From: Streptomyces sp. PT12
GTDB taxonomy: Bacteria > Actinomycetota > Actinomycetes > Streptomycetales > Streptomycetaceae
Assembly (NCBI RefSeq): GCF_003311645.1
Contig: NZ_QEST01000184.1
Location: forward strand, 1 to 64,000
Direction: 5' to 3'
DNA: 64,000 nucleotides
Shown here piece by piece: positions 27,661-36,607 of the stretch. Each line of letters starts with the position of its first letter. Position 1 is the stretch's first letter. Below the pieces are notes generated by a model. It saw only the letters and a program-made list of their open reading frames with translations. It had not been told where the DNA came from and ran no database searches. A program made the position numbers and the translations under genes.

Positions 27661-29238
27661 ATGGCTATGCATAACGGGCCCGTCGCCCCCGTCGTCCTCG
27701 GCACATCGGGCACCTCGTTCGACGACGTCATCGCGGTCGCCAGGGGCGGCGCCCCGGTGGAGCTCTCGGCCGCGGCGCTCGACGCGATGGCCGCCGCCCG
27801 CCGCGTGATCGACGACCTGGCCGCCTCACCCGAGCCGGTCTACGGCGTCTCGACCGGCTTCGGCGCCCTCGCCGTCCGCCACATCACCCCGGAGCTGAGG
27901 GCCACCCTCCAGCGCAACATCGTCCGCTCGCACGCCGCGGGCCTCGGCCCGCGCGTGGAGCGCGAGGTGGTGCGCGCGCTGATGTTCCTGCGCCTGAAGA
28001 CCATCGCCTCGGGACACACCGGCGTGCGCCCCGAGGTGGCCGCGACGATGGCCGCGCTGCTCAACGCGGGCATCACCCCCGTCGTCCACGAGCACGGCTC
28101 GCTCGGCTGCTCCGGCGACCTCGCCCCGCTCGCGCACTGCGCGCTGACGCTGCTCGGCGAGGGCGAGGCCGAGGGCCCCGACGGAGCGGTCCGCCCCGCG
28201 GCCGCGCTGCTCGCCAAGCACGGCATAGCCGCCGTCGAGCTGCGCGAGAAGGAGGGCCTTGCGCTGCTCAACGGCACCGACGGGATGCTGGGCATGCTCG
28301 TGATGGCGTGCGCCGACCTCGCCCGCCTCTTCACCTCGGCCGACATCACCGCCGCCCTCACGCTCGAGGCGCTGCTCGGCACCGAGCGCGTCCTCGCCCC
28401 CGAGCTGCACGCCCTGCGCCCCCACCCGGGCCAGGCCACGAGCGCCGCCAACATGCGCCGGATGCTGGCCGGTTCGGGTCTGACCGGGCACCACCAGGAC
28501 GACGCGCCCCGCGTGCAGGACGCGTACTCCGTGCGCTGCGCGCCCCAGGTCGCGGGCGCCGGGCGCGACACGCTGGCGCACGCGCGGGCGGTCGGCGAAC
28601 GCGAGCTGGCCGCGGCGGTCGACAACCCCGTCGTCGTGGAGGGCCGCGTGGAGTCCAACGGGAACTTCCACGGCGCCCCCCTCGGCTACGCCCTCGACTT
28701 CCTGGCCATCGCCGTGGCCGACCTGGCGTCGATCACCGAACGCCGCACCGACCGCCTGCTCGACCGGAACCGCTCGCACGGGCTGCCGCCGTTCCTCGCG
28801 CAGGACGCGGGCGTCGACTCGGGGCTGATGATCGCGCAGTACACGCAGGCCGCGCTGGTCGCCGACCTCAAGCGGCTCGCCGTCCCGGCCTCCGCCGACT
28901 CGATCCCCTCGTCCGCGATGCAGGAGGACCATGTGTCGATGGGCTGGGCCGCGGCGAGGAAGCTGCGCACCGCGGTGGACGGGCTGACCCGGGTGGTCGC
29001 GATCGAACTGTACGCGGCGGCGCGCGCGCTCGAACTGCGCGACGGCCTCGGCACCGCCGTGCCGGGCCCAGGACCCGGCCCAGCGGCGCGCGCCGTGGTG
29101 ACGGCGGCGCGCGCCGCAGGCGTCCGGGGGGCGGGGGAGGACCGTTTCCTCGCGCCCGACCTCGCGGCGGCCGAGGCGTTCGTGCGGAGCGGGGCGCTGG
29201 TCGCGGCCGCCGAGTCGGCGACGGGACCGCTGGACTGA
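27661..29238 (+). CDS. hutH: Histidine ammonia-lyase
   Basis: A 525-residue enzyme that deaminates histidine to urocanate, first step of histidine use. Seen: VYGVSTGFGALAVRHI, LQRNIVRSHAAG, the prosthetic-group segment GSLGCSGDLAPLAH (Cys-Ser-Gly near residue 150 cyclises to the MIO-type electrophile), EGLALLNGTDGMLG, GQATSAANMRRML, VQDAYSVRCAPQV and SSAMQEDHVSMGW. ATG 27661 is taken over 27634. The promoter region near 27630-27660 is unusually AT-rich for this DNA. The last codons and stop are duplicated directly downstream. Confidence 0.96.
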   Translation: MAMHNGPVAPVVLGTSGTSFDDVIAVARGGAPVELSAAALDAMAAARRVIDDLAASPEPVYGVSTGFGALAVRHITPELRATLQRNIVRSHAAGLGPRVEREVVRALMFLRLKTIASGHTGVRPEVAATMAALLNAGITPVVHEHGSLGCSGDLAPLAHCALTLLGEGEAEGPDGAVRPAAALLAKHGIAAVELREKEGLALLNGTDGMLGMLVMACADLARLFTSADITAALTLEALLGTERVLAPELHALRPHPGQATSAANMRRMLAGSGLTGHHQDDAPRVQDAYSVRCAPQVAGAGRDTLAHARAVGERELAAAVDNPVVVEGRVESNGNFHGAPLGYALDFLAIAVADLASITERRTDRLLDRNRSHGLPPFLAQDAGVDSGLMIAQYTQAALVADLKRLAVPASADSIPSSAMQEDHVSMGWAAARKLRTAVDGLTRVVAIELYAAARALELRDGLGTAVPGPGPGPAARAVVTAARAAGVRGAGEDRFLAPDLAAAEAFVRSGALVAAAESATGPLD

Positions 29239-29256
29239 ACAGGACCGCTGGACTGA
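29224..29256. repeat. Direct repeat of the hutH gene end, period 18
   Basis: GGACCGCTGGACTGA occurs at 29224-29238 and again at 29242-29256; the first copy contains the hutH stop, the second repeats it in the same frame. Confidence 0.9.
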
Positions 29257-29275
29257 GGGGGCGGGGACCCGGCCG

Positions 29276-29452
29276 CTACTGCGACTGCTCGAGGTCGCCG
29301 ACGTGCTGTTCGATGGGGATGACGCTGGAGCCGGGGTCGTCGCCGTCGTCCGCGTAGGTCGAGGGCAGGAACCACCCGACACACAGCGCGCCTGCGGCGA
29401 CAACCCCGCATATGAGCGTGCGGCGATCCGGAACGCGGGGCTGACCGTCCAT
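29276..29452 (-). CDS. 58-residue membrane-anchored protein
   Basis: ATG 29452 opens MDGQPRVPDRRTLICG, runs into one hydrophobic segment (roughly residues 12-30, TLICGVVAAGALCVGWFLP) and an acidic outward tail STYADDGDDPGSSV to VGDLEQSQ, with stop at 29276. Codon use matches neighbours, and the N-in basic, TM, acidic-tail layout looks selected. It converges with hutH and is divergent from the acidic protein gene 71 bp away. No family recognised. Confidence 0.65.
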   Translation of the reverse strand: MDGQPRVPDRRTLICGVVAAGALCVGWFLPSTYADDGDDPGSSVIPIEQHVGDLEQSQ

Positions 29453-29523
29453 GGGGAGCGATGTTACGGGCGAGTGCGGGTCGCGGGGAAGGGGTGGTGT
29501 CGCGGGGTCTTACCCTCCGGTCC

Positions 29524-29979
29524 ATGACCGACGACACGCACGGCGGACACGGCGACCACCGCGAAGACCCCTACGGCGACCGCCACGGTGACCGCCATGA
29601 CGACCGCTACGACGACCGCTACGACGACCTTTACGAGCACGACGAGTTCGGCGATGACGACGCGCACGACGACCTGGAGCCCGAGGGCCACTTCGTCCGC
29701 GTCCGCGTCGAGATGGTGCTGGAGATCAACGAGCCCGACGAGCTGATCAGGGCCGCGTGGGCGCGCATCGAGGGCGACGAGCTGATGCCGAGGGAGGAGC
29801 GCGACCAGGCGGCGCAGGCCGTCTCGCGCGACGAGGCCGAGGCCGTCGCCTACCTGCTCGACCCGGTGGACCTGGTCTCCGAGGTGCCCGGCGTGATCCT
29901 GGCCCAGGCGTCGTGGAGCAGCGAATCCGTGGCGTATGACCCCGAGGACTCCTGGGAAGGCGACGACGACGAGGACTGA
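29524..29979 (+). CDS. Acidic cytosolic protein of unknown function
   Basis: A 151-residue protein. The first 50 residues are a low-complexity His/Asp/Arg/Tyr stretch (DRYDDRYDDLYEHDEFGDDD), followed by an ordered-looking domain (FVRVRVEMVLEINEPDELIRAA, YLLDPVDLVSEVPGVILAQA) and an acidic end DDDED. ATG 29524. The domain is recognisable as coding by bias, but I cannot name it. A 13-bp tandem array begins inside the last codons. Confidence 0.75.
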   Translation: MTDDTHGGHGDHREDPYGDRHGDRHDDRYDDRYDDLYEHDEFGDDDAHDDLEPEGHFVRVRVEMVLEINEPDELIRAAWARIEGDELMPREERDQAAQAVSRDEAEAVAYLLDPVDLVSEVPGVILAQASWSSESVAYDPEDSWEGDDDED

Positions 29980-30015
29980 CGACGAGGACTGACGACGAGG
30001 ACTGACGACGAGGAC
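29968..30015. repeat. 13-bp tandem repeat, about 3.7 copies, over a stop codon
   Basis: Unit GACGAGGACTGAC at 29968-29980, 29981-29993, 29994-30006 and partial 30007-30015. The first copy holds the stop codon (29977-29979) of the acidic protein gene. Confidence 0.95.
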
Positions 30016-30163
30016 CGATGGATCTGACACGGTATGAGTCGAACGTATGAGCTATCGAACGGATTCACCTAGAGTGGAACCGGCTGCCGCCGAAACGACG
30101 TTCTTCCCTATGTCCTCCGGGGAGGGCGGCAGCGGACGGAGTAGCGATCAGATGAGGGACGGG

Positions 30164-31405
30164 ATGCGGCGCAAGGGCCTGATGGCGGCGGCGGCGCTGC
30201 TCAGCGGGGTGTTGACGCTGACGGCGTGCAGTGGCGGCGGAGACGACGAGCCCTCGGAGGGCTCGGGGTCGGAGCAGAGCGATGCGGACCGGGCGGCAGA
30301 GGAGGCCGACACCTCGACGGCGGTGATATCGATCACACCCGACGACGCGGCCGAGGGCGTCGGGATCAACGACGACGTGAGCGTGGCCGTCGAGGACGGC
30401 GTGCTCGACGAGGTCGTGATGACGGCGCCCGAGCTGGGCACCGACGTCGCCGGGACGATATCCGACGACCAGCTGACCTGGCAGCCCGACGACCAGCTCG
30501 AGCGGGGCACGCGCTATCAGCTCACCGTGCAGGCCAGCGACAGCGAGGGCCGCGAGGCGCACGAGAGCAGGACGTTCACGACGGTCTCCCCCGACAACAG
30601 CTTCACCGGGTACTTCACGCCCGAGGACGGCGCGACCGTGGGCGTCGGCATGCCCGTCTCGCTCAACTTCGACAAGCCCATCACCGACCGCGCCGCCATC
30701 GAGGCGGCCGTCGAGGTCAATGCCAGCAGCGGCCAGGAGGTGGTCGGCCACTGGTTCAGCGACACCCGCCTCGACCTGCGCCCCCAGGACTACTGGCGGG
30801 CGAACACCGAGGTCAGCGTCTCGCTCGGCTTCGACGGCCTCGAGGGCTCCGACGGCGTGGTCGGCTGGCAGGACCGCACGTTCTCCTTCACCGTGGGCCG
30901 CTCCCAGATCAGCACCGTGGACGCGGAGTCCCACCAGATGGAGGTCGTGCGCGACGGCGAGACCCTGCGCACCATCCCGATCTCCTCGGGCAGCGAGGAG
31001 AACCCCACGTACAACGGCGCGATGGTCATCTCCGAGATGCTCGTGGAGACCCGGATGAACGGCGCGACCGTCGGATTCACCGATGACGACGGCGAGGGGG
31101 AGTACGACATACCCGATGTCCCGCACGCGATGCGGCTGTCCACATCGGGCACCTTCATCCACGGGAACTACTGGGCCGCCGACTCGGTCTTCGGCTCCAC
31201 CAACACCAGCCATGGCTGCATCGGGCTCAACGACACCCAGGGCGCCGACGACCCCGACACCGACGGGGCGTGGTTCTTCGAGGAGTCCCTGCTCGGCGAC
31301 GTGGTCACCGTGATCAACTCCCCCGACCGCGAGATCCAGCCCGACAACGGCCTCAACGGCTGGAACATGAGCTGGAGCGACTGGCAGGCGGGCAGCGCCC
31401 TGTAG
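30164..31405 (+). CDS. L,D-transpeptidase lipoprotein
   Basis: A 413-residue cell-wall enzyme forming 3-3 peptide cross-links. Lipoprotein signal MRRKGLMAAAALLSGVLTLTAC with lipid Cys22, an acidic linker, two Ig-like domains (roughly residues 55-140 and 145-240; TPDDAAEGVGINDDVSVAV, TPEDGATVGVGMPVSLNF), then the YkuD domain (roughly 250-375) with HGNYWAADSVFGSTNTSHGCIGL containing catalytic His and Cys. A Trp-rich C-terminal tail NGWNMSWSDWQAGSAL is usual for actinobacterial Ldt proteins. ATG 30164 is chosen for the GAGGGA upstream. Confidence 0.94.
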   Translation: MRRKGLMAAAALLSGVLTLTACSGGGDDEPSEGSGSEQSDADRAAEEADTSTAVISITPDDAAEGVGINDDVSVAVEDGVLDEVVMTAPELGTDVAGTISDDQLTWQPDDQLERGTRYQLTVQASDSEGREAHESRTFTTVSPDNSFTGYFTPEDGATVGVGMPVSLNFDKPITDRAAIEAAVEVNASSGQEVVGHWFSDTRLDLRPQDYWRANTEVSVSLGFDGLEGSDGVVGWQDRTFSFTVGRSQISTVDAESHQMEVVRDGETLRTIPISSGSEENPTYNGAMVISEMLVETRMNGATVGFTDDDGEGEYDIPDVPHAMRLSTSGTFIHGNYWAADSVFGSTNTSHGCIGLNDTQGADDPDTDGAWFFEESLLGDVVTVINSPDREIQPDNGLNGWNMSWSDWQAGSAL

Positions 31406-31430
31406 CCACGGCCGTTCCACGGCTCCGTCC

Positions 31431-31464
31431 GACGCCGCCGCGCCCGAGGGGGTGCGGCGGCGTC
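31431..31464 (+). terminator. Terminator-like hairpin after the L,D-transpeptidase
   Basis: Perfect 11-bp arms GACGCCGCCGC (31431-31441) and GCGGCGGCGTC (31454-31464) with a 12-nt loop, 26 bp after the stop. No T-run follows. Confidence 0.65.
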
Positions 31465-31473
31465 GGTGTCGCG

Positions 31474-31650
31474 GGGGACGCGGGGACGGCGCGCGCGGCG
31501 GGGCTCGTCCACCGGGTCGTGCCCCGCGACCACCCGGGCACGCTCGCCGACCCGGGCGACGTACTGTCCCGGGCAGGGGTCGGACCCGACGGCCTCGCCG
31601 AGATCCGCGGCCACACCGCCGCCCGCTGGTACGGAGTTCCCACCGCATGA
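31474..31650 (+). pseudogene. C-terminal remnant of an unidentified gene, coupled to the next
   Basis: An open frame after the hairpin reads ARAAGLVHRVVPRD, DPGDVLSRAGVGPDGLAEIR and GHTAARWYGVPTA and ends in TGA at 31648-31650, overlapping the next ATG by 4 nt. It has coding bias and an operon-style junction but no start of its own, so it looks like the tail of a gene whose front was deleted. I cannot name the family with confidence; fragments recall hydrolase or hydratase C-termini. Confidence 0.45.
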
Positions 31651-32162
31651 ACCTTGTCCCCTTCGACGGCCACCGCCCCGCCATCGACCCCGCCGCGTGG
31701 CTCGCGCCCGGCGTGACCCTGATCGGCGACGTCACTGTCGCCGACGAGGCGAGCGTCTGGTTCGGCACCGTCGCCCGCGCCGACACCGAGCGCATCGAGA
31801 TCGGCCCGGGCAGCAACGTCCAGGACGGCTGCGTCCTGCACGCCGACCCCGGCTTCCCCGCCGTCATTGGCGCCCGCGTCTCCGTCGGGCACCGGGCCGT
31901 CGTGCACGGCGCCACCGTCGAGGACGACGCGCTGGTCGGCATGGGCGCGGTGCTGCTCAACGGCTCGCGCGTGGGCGCGGGTTCGCTGATCGCCGCGGGC
32001 GCCGTCGTCCTGGAGGGCGCCCAGGTGCCGCCCGGATCCCTCGTCGCCGGGGTGCCGGGGAAGGTGCGCCGCGCGCTGACCGGGGAAGAGGCCGAGAAGG
32101 TCAGGGCGAACGCCGCGCACTACCGTGACCTGGCCCGCCGCTACGCACACACCGGAGGCTGA
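31647..32162 (+). CDS. Gamma-carbonic-anhydrase-like hexapeptide protein
   Basis: A 171-residue left-handed beta-helix protein. Hexapeptide repeats run from APGVTLIGDVTVADEASVWF to VGAGSLIAAGAVV. The three zinc-ligand histidines of the gamma-class family are present in CVLHADPGFP, and SVGHRAVVHGATV. VPGKVRR at the end is typical. It may hydrate CO2 or be a non-catalytic homologue. ATG 31647 overlaps the upstream fragment; the next gene starts 3 bp after its stop. Confidence 0.9.
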   Translation: MNLVPFDGHRPAIDPAAWLAPGVTLIGDVTVADEASVWFGTVARADTERIEIGPGSNVQDGCVLHADPGFPAVIGARVSVGHRAVVHGATVEDDALVGMGAVLLNGSRVGAGSLIAAGAVVLEGAQVPPGSLVAGVPGKVRRALTGEEAEKVRANAAHYRDLARRYAHTGG

Positions 32163-32165
32163 GCC

Positions 32166-33392
32166 ATGGCTGCCACCACACCCGCCCCCGCCGCCACGAC
32201 CCACCCCGAGCCGGTCACCGCCCCCGACCTGTCGCCCCACCTCCCCGAGATCCTGCCCGATGACGCCGAACGCGCCACGCTGATCGGCCGGTTGCACGAC
32301 CCCGAGGCGGGCGGGCCCTGCGTGGTGGCGCTGCGCGACGACGAGCTCGTCGACCTCACCCACCACGCGGCGACCGTGGCCGACCTGCTCGACCGCGAGG
32401 GCGCGGCCGAGTTCGCGCGGCTCGCCCCCGCGACGTCGGCATGGCCCGTCCACGACGTGCTCGCCGCGACGCTCGCCGGGCGCACCGACGTTCCGCACCT
32501 GCTCGCCCCGTGCGACCTCCAGGTGCTCAAGGCGTGCGGGGTGACGTTCGTCCGCTCGATGATCGAGCGCGTCATCGAGGAGCGCGCCGCGGGCGACCCG
32601 TCGCGCGCCGCCGCCGTGCGCGCCCGGGTGCGCGAGGTGATAGGCGGCCACATCGGCGAGCTGGTGCCGGGCTCCGAGCAGGCAGCGCGCGCCAAGGACG
32701 TGCTGATCGCCGAGGGCCTGTGGTCGCAGTACCTCGAGGTGGGCATAGGCCCCGACGCCGAGGTCTTCACCAAGGCCCCCGTCCTGTCGTCCGTGGGCGT
32801 CGGCGCCGAGATCGGTATCTGGAGCCGTTCCACCTGGAACAACCCCGAGCCCGAGCTCGTCCTCGCCGTCGACGCCAAGGGCCGCGCGGTCGGCGCGACG
32901 CTGGGCAACGACGTCAACCTCCGCGACGTGGAGGGCCGCAGCGCCCTGCTGCTCGGCAAGGCCAAGGACAACAACGCCTCGTCCGCGATCGGCCCGTTCA
33001 TCCGCCTCTTCGACGAGCACTTCACCGTCGACGACGCCCGCGCCCTCGACATCTCGCTCACCATCGCGGGCGCCGACGGGTTCGCGCTGGAGAGCGTCAG
33101 CTCGCTGCGCGAGATCAGCCGCGACCCGCTCGACCTGGTGTCCCAGGCGATGGGCAGGCTGCACCAGTACCCGGACGGGATCATGCTGTTCACCGGCACG
33201 ATGTTCGCGCCGACCCAGGACCGCGACGCGCCAGGCCAGGGCTTCACCCACCACCTCGGCGACGTGGTGCGGATCGCGGCGCCGCGCCTTGGCACCCTGG
33301 TCAACGCGGTGGCGCACAGCGAGCAGGCCGCGCCCTGGACGTTCGGGATCCGCGCCCTGATGGCCAACCTCGCGGCGCGCGGGCTGCTGTGA
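32166..33392 (+). CDS. Fumarylacetoacetate hydrolase family protein
   Basis: A 408-residue protein with a C-terminal FAH-type domain. The metal-site region reads VGVGAEIGIWSRSTWNNPEPEL (paired Glu) and ATLGNDVNLRDVEGRSALLLGKAKD, followed by GTMFAPTQDRDAPGQGF and HHLGDVVRIAAPRLG. Members split or decarboxylate 2-oxo acids or act as dehydratases of sugar acids; the substrate is not visible. It is translated from the same operon as the gamma-CA-like protein, and a deleted 2-hydroxyacid dehydrogenase follows with a 4-nt overlap. Confidence 0.87.
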   Translation: MAATTPAPAATTHPEPVTAPDLSPHLPEILPDDAERATLIGRLHDPEAGGPCVVALRDDELVDLTHHAATVADLLDREGAAEFARLAPATSAWPVHDVLAATLAGRTDVPHLLAPCDLQVLKACGVTFVRSMIERVIEERAAGDPSRAAAVRARVREVIGGHIGELVPGSEQAARAKDVLIAEGLWSQYLEVGIGPDAEVFTKAPVLSSVGVGAEIGIWSRSTWNNPEPELVLAVDAKGRAVGATLGNDVNLRDVEGRSALLLGKAKDNNASSAIGPFIRLFDEHFTVDDARALDISLTIAGADGFALESVSSLREISRDPLDLVSQAMGRLHQYPDGIMLFTGTMFAPTQDRDAPGQGFTHHLGDVVRIAAPRLGTLVNAVAHSEQAAPWTFGIRALMANLAARGLL

Positions 33393-33568
33393 CGACCCGG
33401 GGGGCGGGGGCGGCCCCGCGCCCCGGGGCCACCGTGATCCGCTACGGCATCGGCTATGGCAACGTCGACCTCGCCGCCGCCCGCGACCTGGGCGTCCAGG
33501 TCGCCCACGTCCCCGACGAGGCCGCCCGCGCGCTCGCAGGCGAGAAGCTACGCCGCCGGGTCGCCTGA
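33389..33568 (+). pseudogene. 2-hydroxyacid dehydrogenase with large internal deletion
   Basis: GTG 33389 overlaps the FAH stop (GTGA). The 59-residue frame joins VIRYGIGYGNVDLAAARDLG, an N-terminal D-2-hydroxyacid dehydrogenase block, directly to EAARALAGEKLRRRVA, the family C-terminus. The whole NAD-binding domain is missing while the frame is kept open, so about 240 residues were lost in one in-frame event. No enzyme activity is expected. Confidence 0.75.
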
Positions 33569-33730
33569 CCGGCCCCATCGCCGGGGCCGCCCGGCGCGCT
33601 GACCCCCTTTCAGCCGCCCCGCCCTGTTACATCGGCGGCGTTACGGCTCCGCGGCGTTACAACTCGGCGGCGCGGGGAACCCGCGGGGCCCGAAGGCGGA
33701 CCTGGCGGTGGGCGAGACGAGGGAGACGGC

Positions 33731-36607
33731 GTGCTGGTGCTGGTGGCCGTCCACCTCGTGGGTGGGGCGCTGCTGCCGCTGCTCGCGCGCGCCCTCGGCC
33801 GCCTCGTCTGGGCCGTCGCCGCCCTTCCCGCGCTCGCCACCCTGACCTGGGCGCTCACGCGGGCGCCCGACGTGCTCGACGGGCGCCCGGCGCACGCCGG
33901 GCTCGACTGGGCGCCCAGCCTGGGCCTGCGCATCGACCTGCGCCTCGACCCGCTCGCGCTCGTGATGACGCTCGTGGTCGCGGGCGTGGGGCTGCTGGTC
34001 CTGGCGTATGGCGCGTTCTACTACCGCAGGGCCAACGCGGGCCGCGAGGCCGGGCTGCTCGTCGCCTTCGCCGGGGTGATGACAGGGCTGGTCATGGCCG
34101 ACAACCTGCTGCTGCTCTACGTCTTCTGGGAGCTGACCACCGTCGTCTCGTTCCTGCTGATCGCGGGCGCGAGGCCGGGGCCCATGCGGCGGCGGGCCGC
34201 CGAGCAGGCGCTGCTGACCACCGTGCTCGGCGGGCTCGCGCTGCTGATCGGCGTGCTGATCATCGGCCACCAGGCGGGCACGTTCAGGCTCTCCGCCGTG
34301 CTGGCCGCCCCGCCGCGCGGCGGCGCCGTGACCGTCGCGCTCGTGCTGGTGCTGGTGGGCGCGTTCACCAAGTCGGCGCAGCTGCCGTTCCACTCGTGGC
34401 TGCCCGCCGCGATGGTCGCGCCCACCCCGGTCAGCGCGTTCCTGCACGCCGCCACGATGGTCAAGGCGGGCGTCTACCTGGTGGCGCGGCTCGCGCCCGG
34501 CTTCGCCGACGTGCCGCCATGGCGCCCGCTCGTGCTGGCCGTCGGCGCCACCACCATGGTGCTCGCCGCGTGGCGCGCGCTGCGCGAGACCGACCTCAAG
34601 CGGCTGCTGGCCTACGGCACCATCAGCGAGCTCGGCCTGCTGACCGCCCTGCTCGGCGCGGGCACCCGCACCGCCGCGCTGGCCGGGACGGCGATGCTGC
34701 TGGCCCACGCGCTCTTCAAGTCCAGCCTGTTCCTGGTGACCGGCGTGGTGGAGCGCACCGCGGGCACGCGCGACGCGCGCCGGCTCTCGGGACTCGGCGC
34801 GCGCCTCCCCGCGACCTGCGCGGTCGCCGTGCTGGCCGCCGCCTCGATGGCCAAGCTGCCGCCGCTGCTCGGCTACCCGGCCGAGGACGCGGTGTACGCC
34901 GCGCTCCTCGAGGGCGAACTCCCCGGCGAACGCTGGGTGCTGGCCGCCGTGGTGGCGGGCTCGGCGCTCACCTTCGCGTTCACGGGCCGCTATGTGTGGG
35001 GCGCGTTCACCACCAAACCCGTCGCCGAGCAGCTGGCCACCCAGGAGGGCGGCGTCCCCCGCGCCCGCTCCCCGCTGCCGCTGCTGATCCCCGCCGCCGT
35101 CCCCGCCGCGCTCGCCGCGCTCGCCGGGGTGTGGGCGGGCGGCACGGACGCGCTGCTCGCGCCCTACGCCCACGCGTTCGCGCCCCCGGACGGCAAGCCC
35201 TACCACCTCGCGCTGTGGCACGGCGTCACCGCCGCCACCCTGCTGGCCTGGGCCACCCTGCTCGGCGGCGCCGCCCTGCTCGCCGCGGGGCGCAGGCTCG
35301 GCCCGTTGCAGCGAGCCCTGCCCCGGCTGCCCGACGCGCAGAACGGCTACCGCGCCACCATCAGGGGTCTTGGCGAGCTGTCCGTGCGCGTCACGCGCTT
35401 CACCCAGATCGGCTCGCTGCCCGCCTATCTGACGGTCGTCCTCGCCACCGTCGTGGTGCTCGGCGCCGGGGCGCTGCTGTTCGGGGCGTTGCCCTTCGGC
35501 GATGTGCCGCTGTGGCGCACCCCGGCCGAGGTGGCGCCCGCGCTCATCGCGCTCGGCGCCGCCGTCGCCGCGACGGCCAGCAGGCAGCGGCTCGCCGCGG
35601 TGCTGCTGACGGGCACGGTCGGCTACGGCGTGGCGGGCCTCTTCGTGGTGCGCGACGCCCCCGACCTCGCGCTCACCCAGTTCCTCGTGGAGTCGCTGAC
35701 CCTGGTCGTGATGGTGTTCATGCTGCGTAGGCTGCCGTCCCGGTTCACCCCCGAGCGGCCCAACGTCGTGGGCGCGTGGGTGCGTTCCTTCGTGGCCGTG
35801 GCCATCGGCGCGATGGTCGCGATCTTCGCGCTGGTCACCACGGACGACCGCCGCCCCGGCTCCGAGGCCCCCGACTACGCCGCCCACCTCGACGAGACCG
35901 GCGCCACCAACGCCGTCAACGCCATCATCGTCGACTTCCGCGCCCTCGACACCGTCGGCGAGATCTCCGTCCTGCTGGTCACCACGATCGGCGTCGTCAG
36001 CCTCGTCCGCGTGTGGGGCGGCGAGGGCGCGGAGCCGGGCCAGTCCGCGCCCGTCGTGGGCCCCGGCGAGCCCCCGGGCCCGCGCCGGGGCGCGGGCGTC
36101 GCCGCGCGCTCCCCCTCCGCCCACTGGGACGAGCCCCACCAGCACTGGCTGCCAGGCGCGGGCGAACGCCCGGGCGCCGAGCGGTCGATGCTGCTGGAGA
36201 TCCTGACCAGGGCGCTCTTCACGTCGATCGTCGTGCTGTCGCTCTTCCTGCTGTTCTCGGGCCATCTGCGGCCCGGGGGCGGCTTCGCGGGCGGCCTGGT
36301 CGCGGGCCTCGGCTTCGTGCTGCGCTTCCTCGTCGGGGGCCGCGCCGACCTCGGCCTTGCCGCGCCCGTCGATCCCGGGCTCGTCCTCGGGGGCGGCCTG
36401 GTCATCGCCGCGGGCGGCGGCCTGCTGCCCATCGCGCTGGGCGCGCCCCCGCTGGCGGCCACCCCCTGGGAGTTCCACGCGCCGGTCTTCGGCACCGTGC
36501 ACGGCAGCACCAGCCTGATCCTCGACATCGGCATCTACCTGCTGGTCGTTGGCGTCATCCTCAAGCTGATCGCCGCGTCGGGGCAGACCCTGGATGAGGC
36601 CCGATGA
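33731..36607 (+). CDS. mrpA: Mrp antiporter subunit A fused to subunit B
   Basis: A 958-residue polytopic protein, largest part of the Mrp Na+(or K+)/H+ antiporter. Residues 1-600 are the NuoL-like channel (FWELTTVVSFLLIAGARPGP, KSAQLPFHSWLPAAMVAPTP, FLHAATMVKAGVYLVARLAP, LKRLLAYGTISELGLL). Then come the MrpA C-terminal helices (LTQFLVESLTLVVMVFMLRR, NAIIVDFRALDTVGE) and from about residue 825 a complete MrpB domain (LTRALFTSIVVLSLFLLFSG, RPGGGFAGGLVAGLGFVLRF). The A-B fusion is common in actinomycetes. GTG 33731. Its stop overlaps the next ATG. Confidence 0.94.
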   Translation: MLVLVAVHLVGGALLPLLARALGRLVWAVAALPALATLTWALTRAPDVLDGRPAHAGLDWAPSLGLRIDLRLDPLALVMTLVVAGVGLLVLAYGAFYYRRANAGREAGLLVAFAGVMTGLVMADNLLLLYVFWELTTVVSFLLIAGARPGPMRRRAAEQALLTTVLGGLALLIGVLIIGHQAGTFRLSAVLAAPPRGGAVTVALVLVLVGAFTKSAQLPFHSWLPAAMVAPTPVSAFLHAATMVKAGVYLVARLAPGFADVPPWRPLVLAVGATTMVLAAWRALRETDLKRLLAYGTISELGLLTALLGAGTRTAALAGTAMLLAHALFKSSLFLVTGVVERTAGTRDARRLSGLGARLPATCAVAVLAAASMAKLPPLLGYPAEDAVYAALLEGELPGERWVLAAVVAGSALTFAFTGRYVWGAFTTKPVAEQLATQEGGVPRARSPLPLLIPAAVPAALAALAGVWAGGTDALLAPYAHAFAPPDGKPYHLALWHGVTAATLLAWATLLGGAALLAAGRRLGPLQRALPRLPDAQNGYRATIRGLGELSVRVTRFTQIGSLPAYLTVVLATVVVLGAGALLFGALPFGDVPLWRTPAEVAPALIALGAAVAATASRQRLAAVLLTGTVGYGVAGLFVVRDAPDLALTQFLVESLTLVVMVFMLRRLPSRFTPERPNVVGAWVRSFVAVAIGAMVAIFALVTTDDRRPGSEAPDYAAHLDETGATNAVNAIIVDFRALDTVGEISVLLVTTIGVVSLVRVWGGEGAEPGQSAPVVGPGEPPGPRRGAGVAARSPSAHWDEPHQHWLPGAGERPGAERSMLLEILTRALFTSIVVLSLFLLFSGHLRPGGGFAGGLVAGLGFVLRFLVGGRADLGLAAPVDPGLVLGGGLVIAAGGGLLPIALGAPPLAATPWEFHAPVFGTVHGSTSLILDIGIYLLVVGVILKLIAASGQTLDEAR

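Noticed and set aside
27661-29238. Cys-Ser-Gly in place of Ala-Ser-Gly in the histidine ammonia-lyase active site
   Set aside because: As I recall, Streptomyces HutH proteins normally have this form, so it is not a novelty.
33641-36502. Open frame of 953 codons on the minus strand opposite mrpA
   Set aside because: Gln/His/Arg/Gly-rich antisense frame of a membrane protein gene; no homology recognised.
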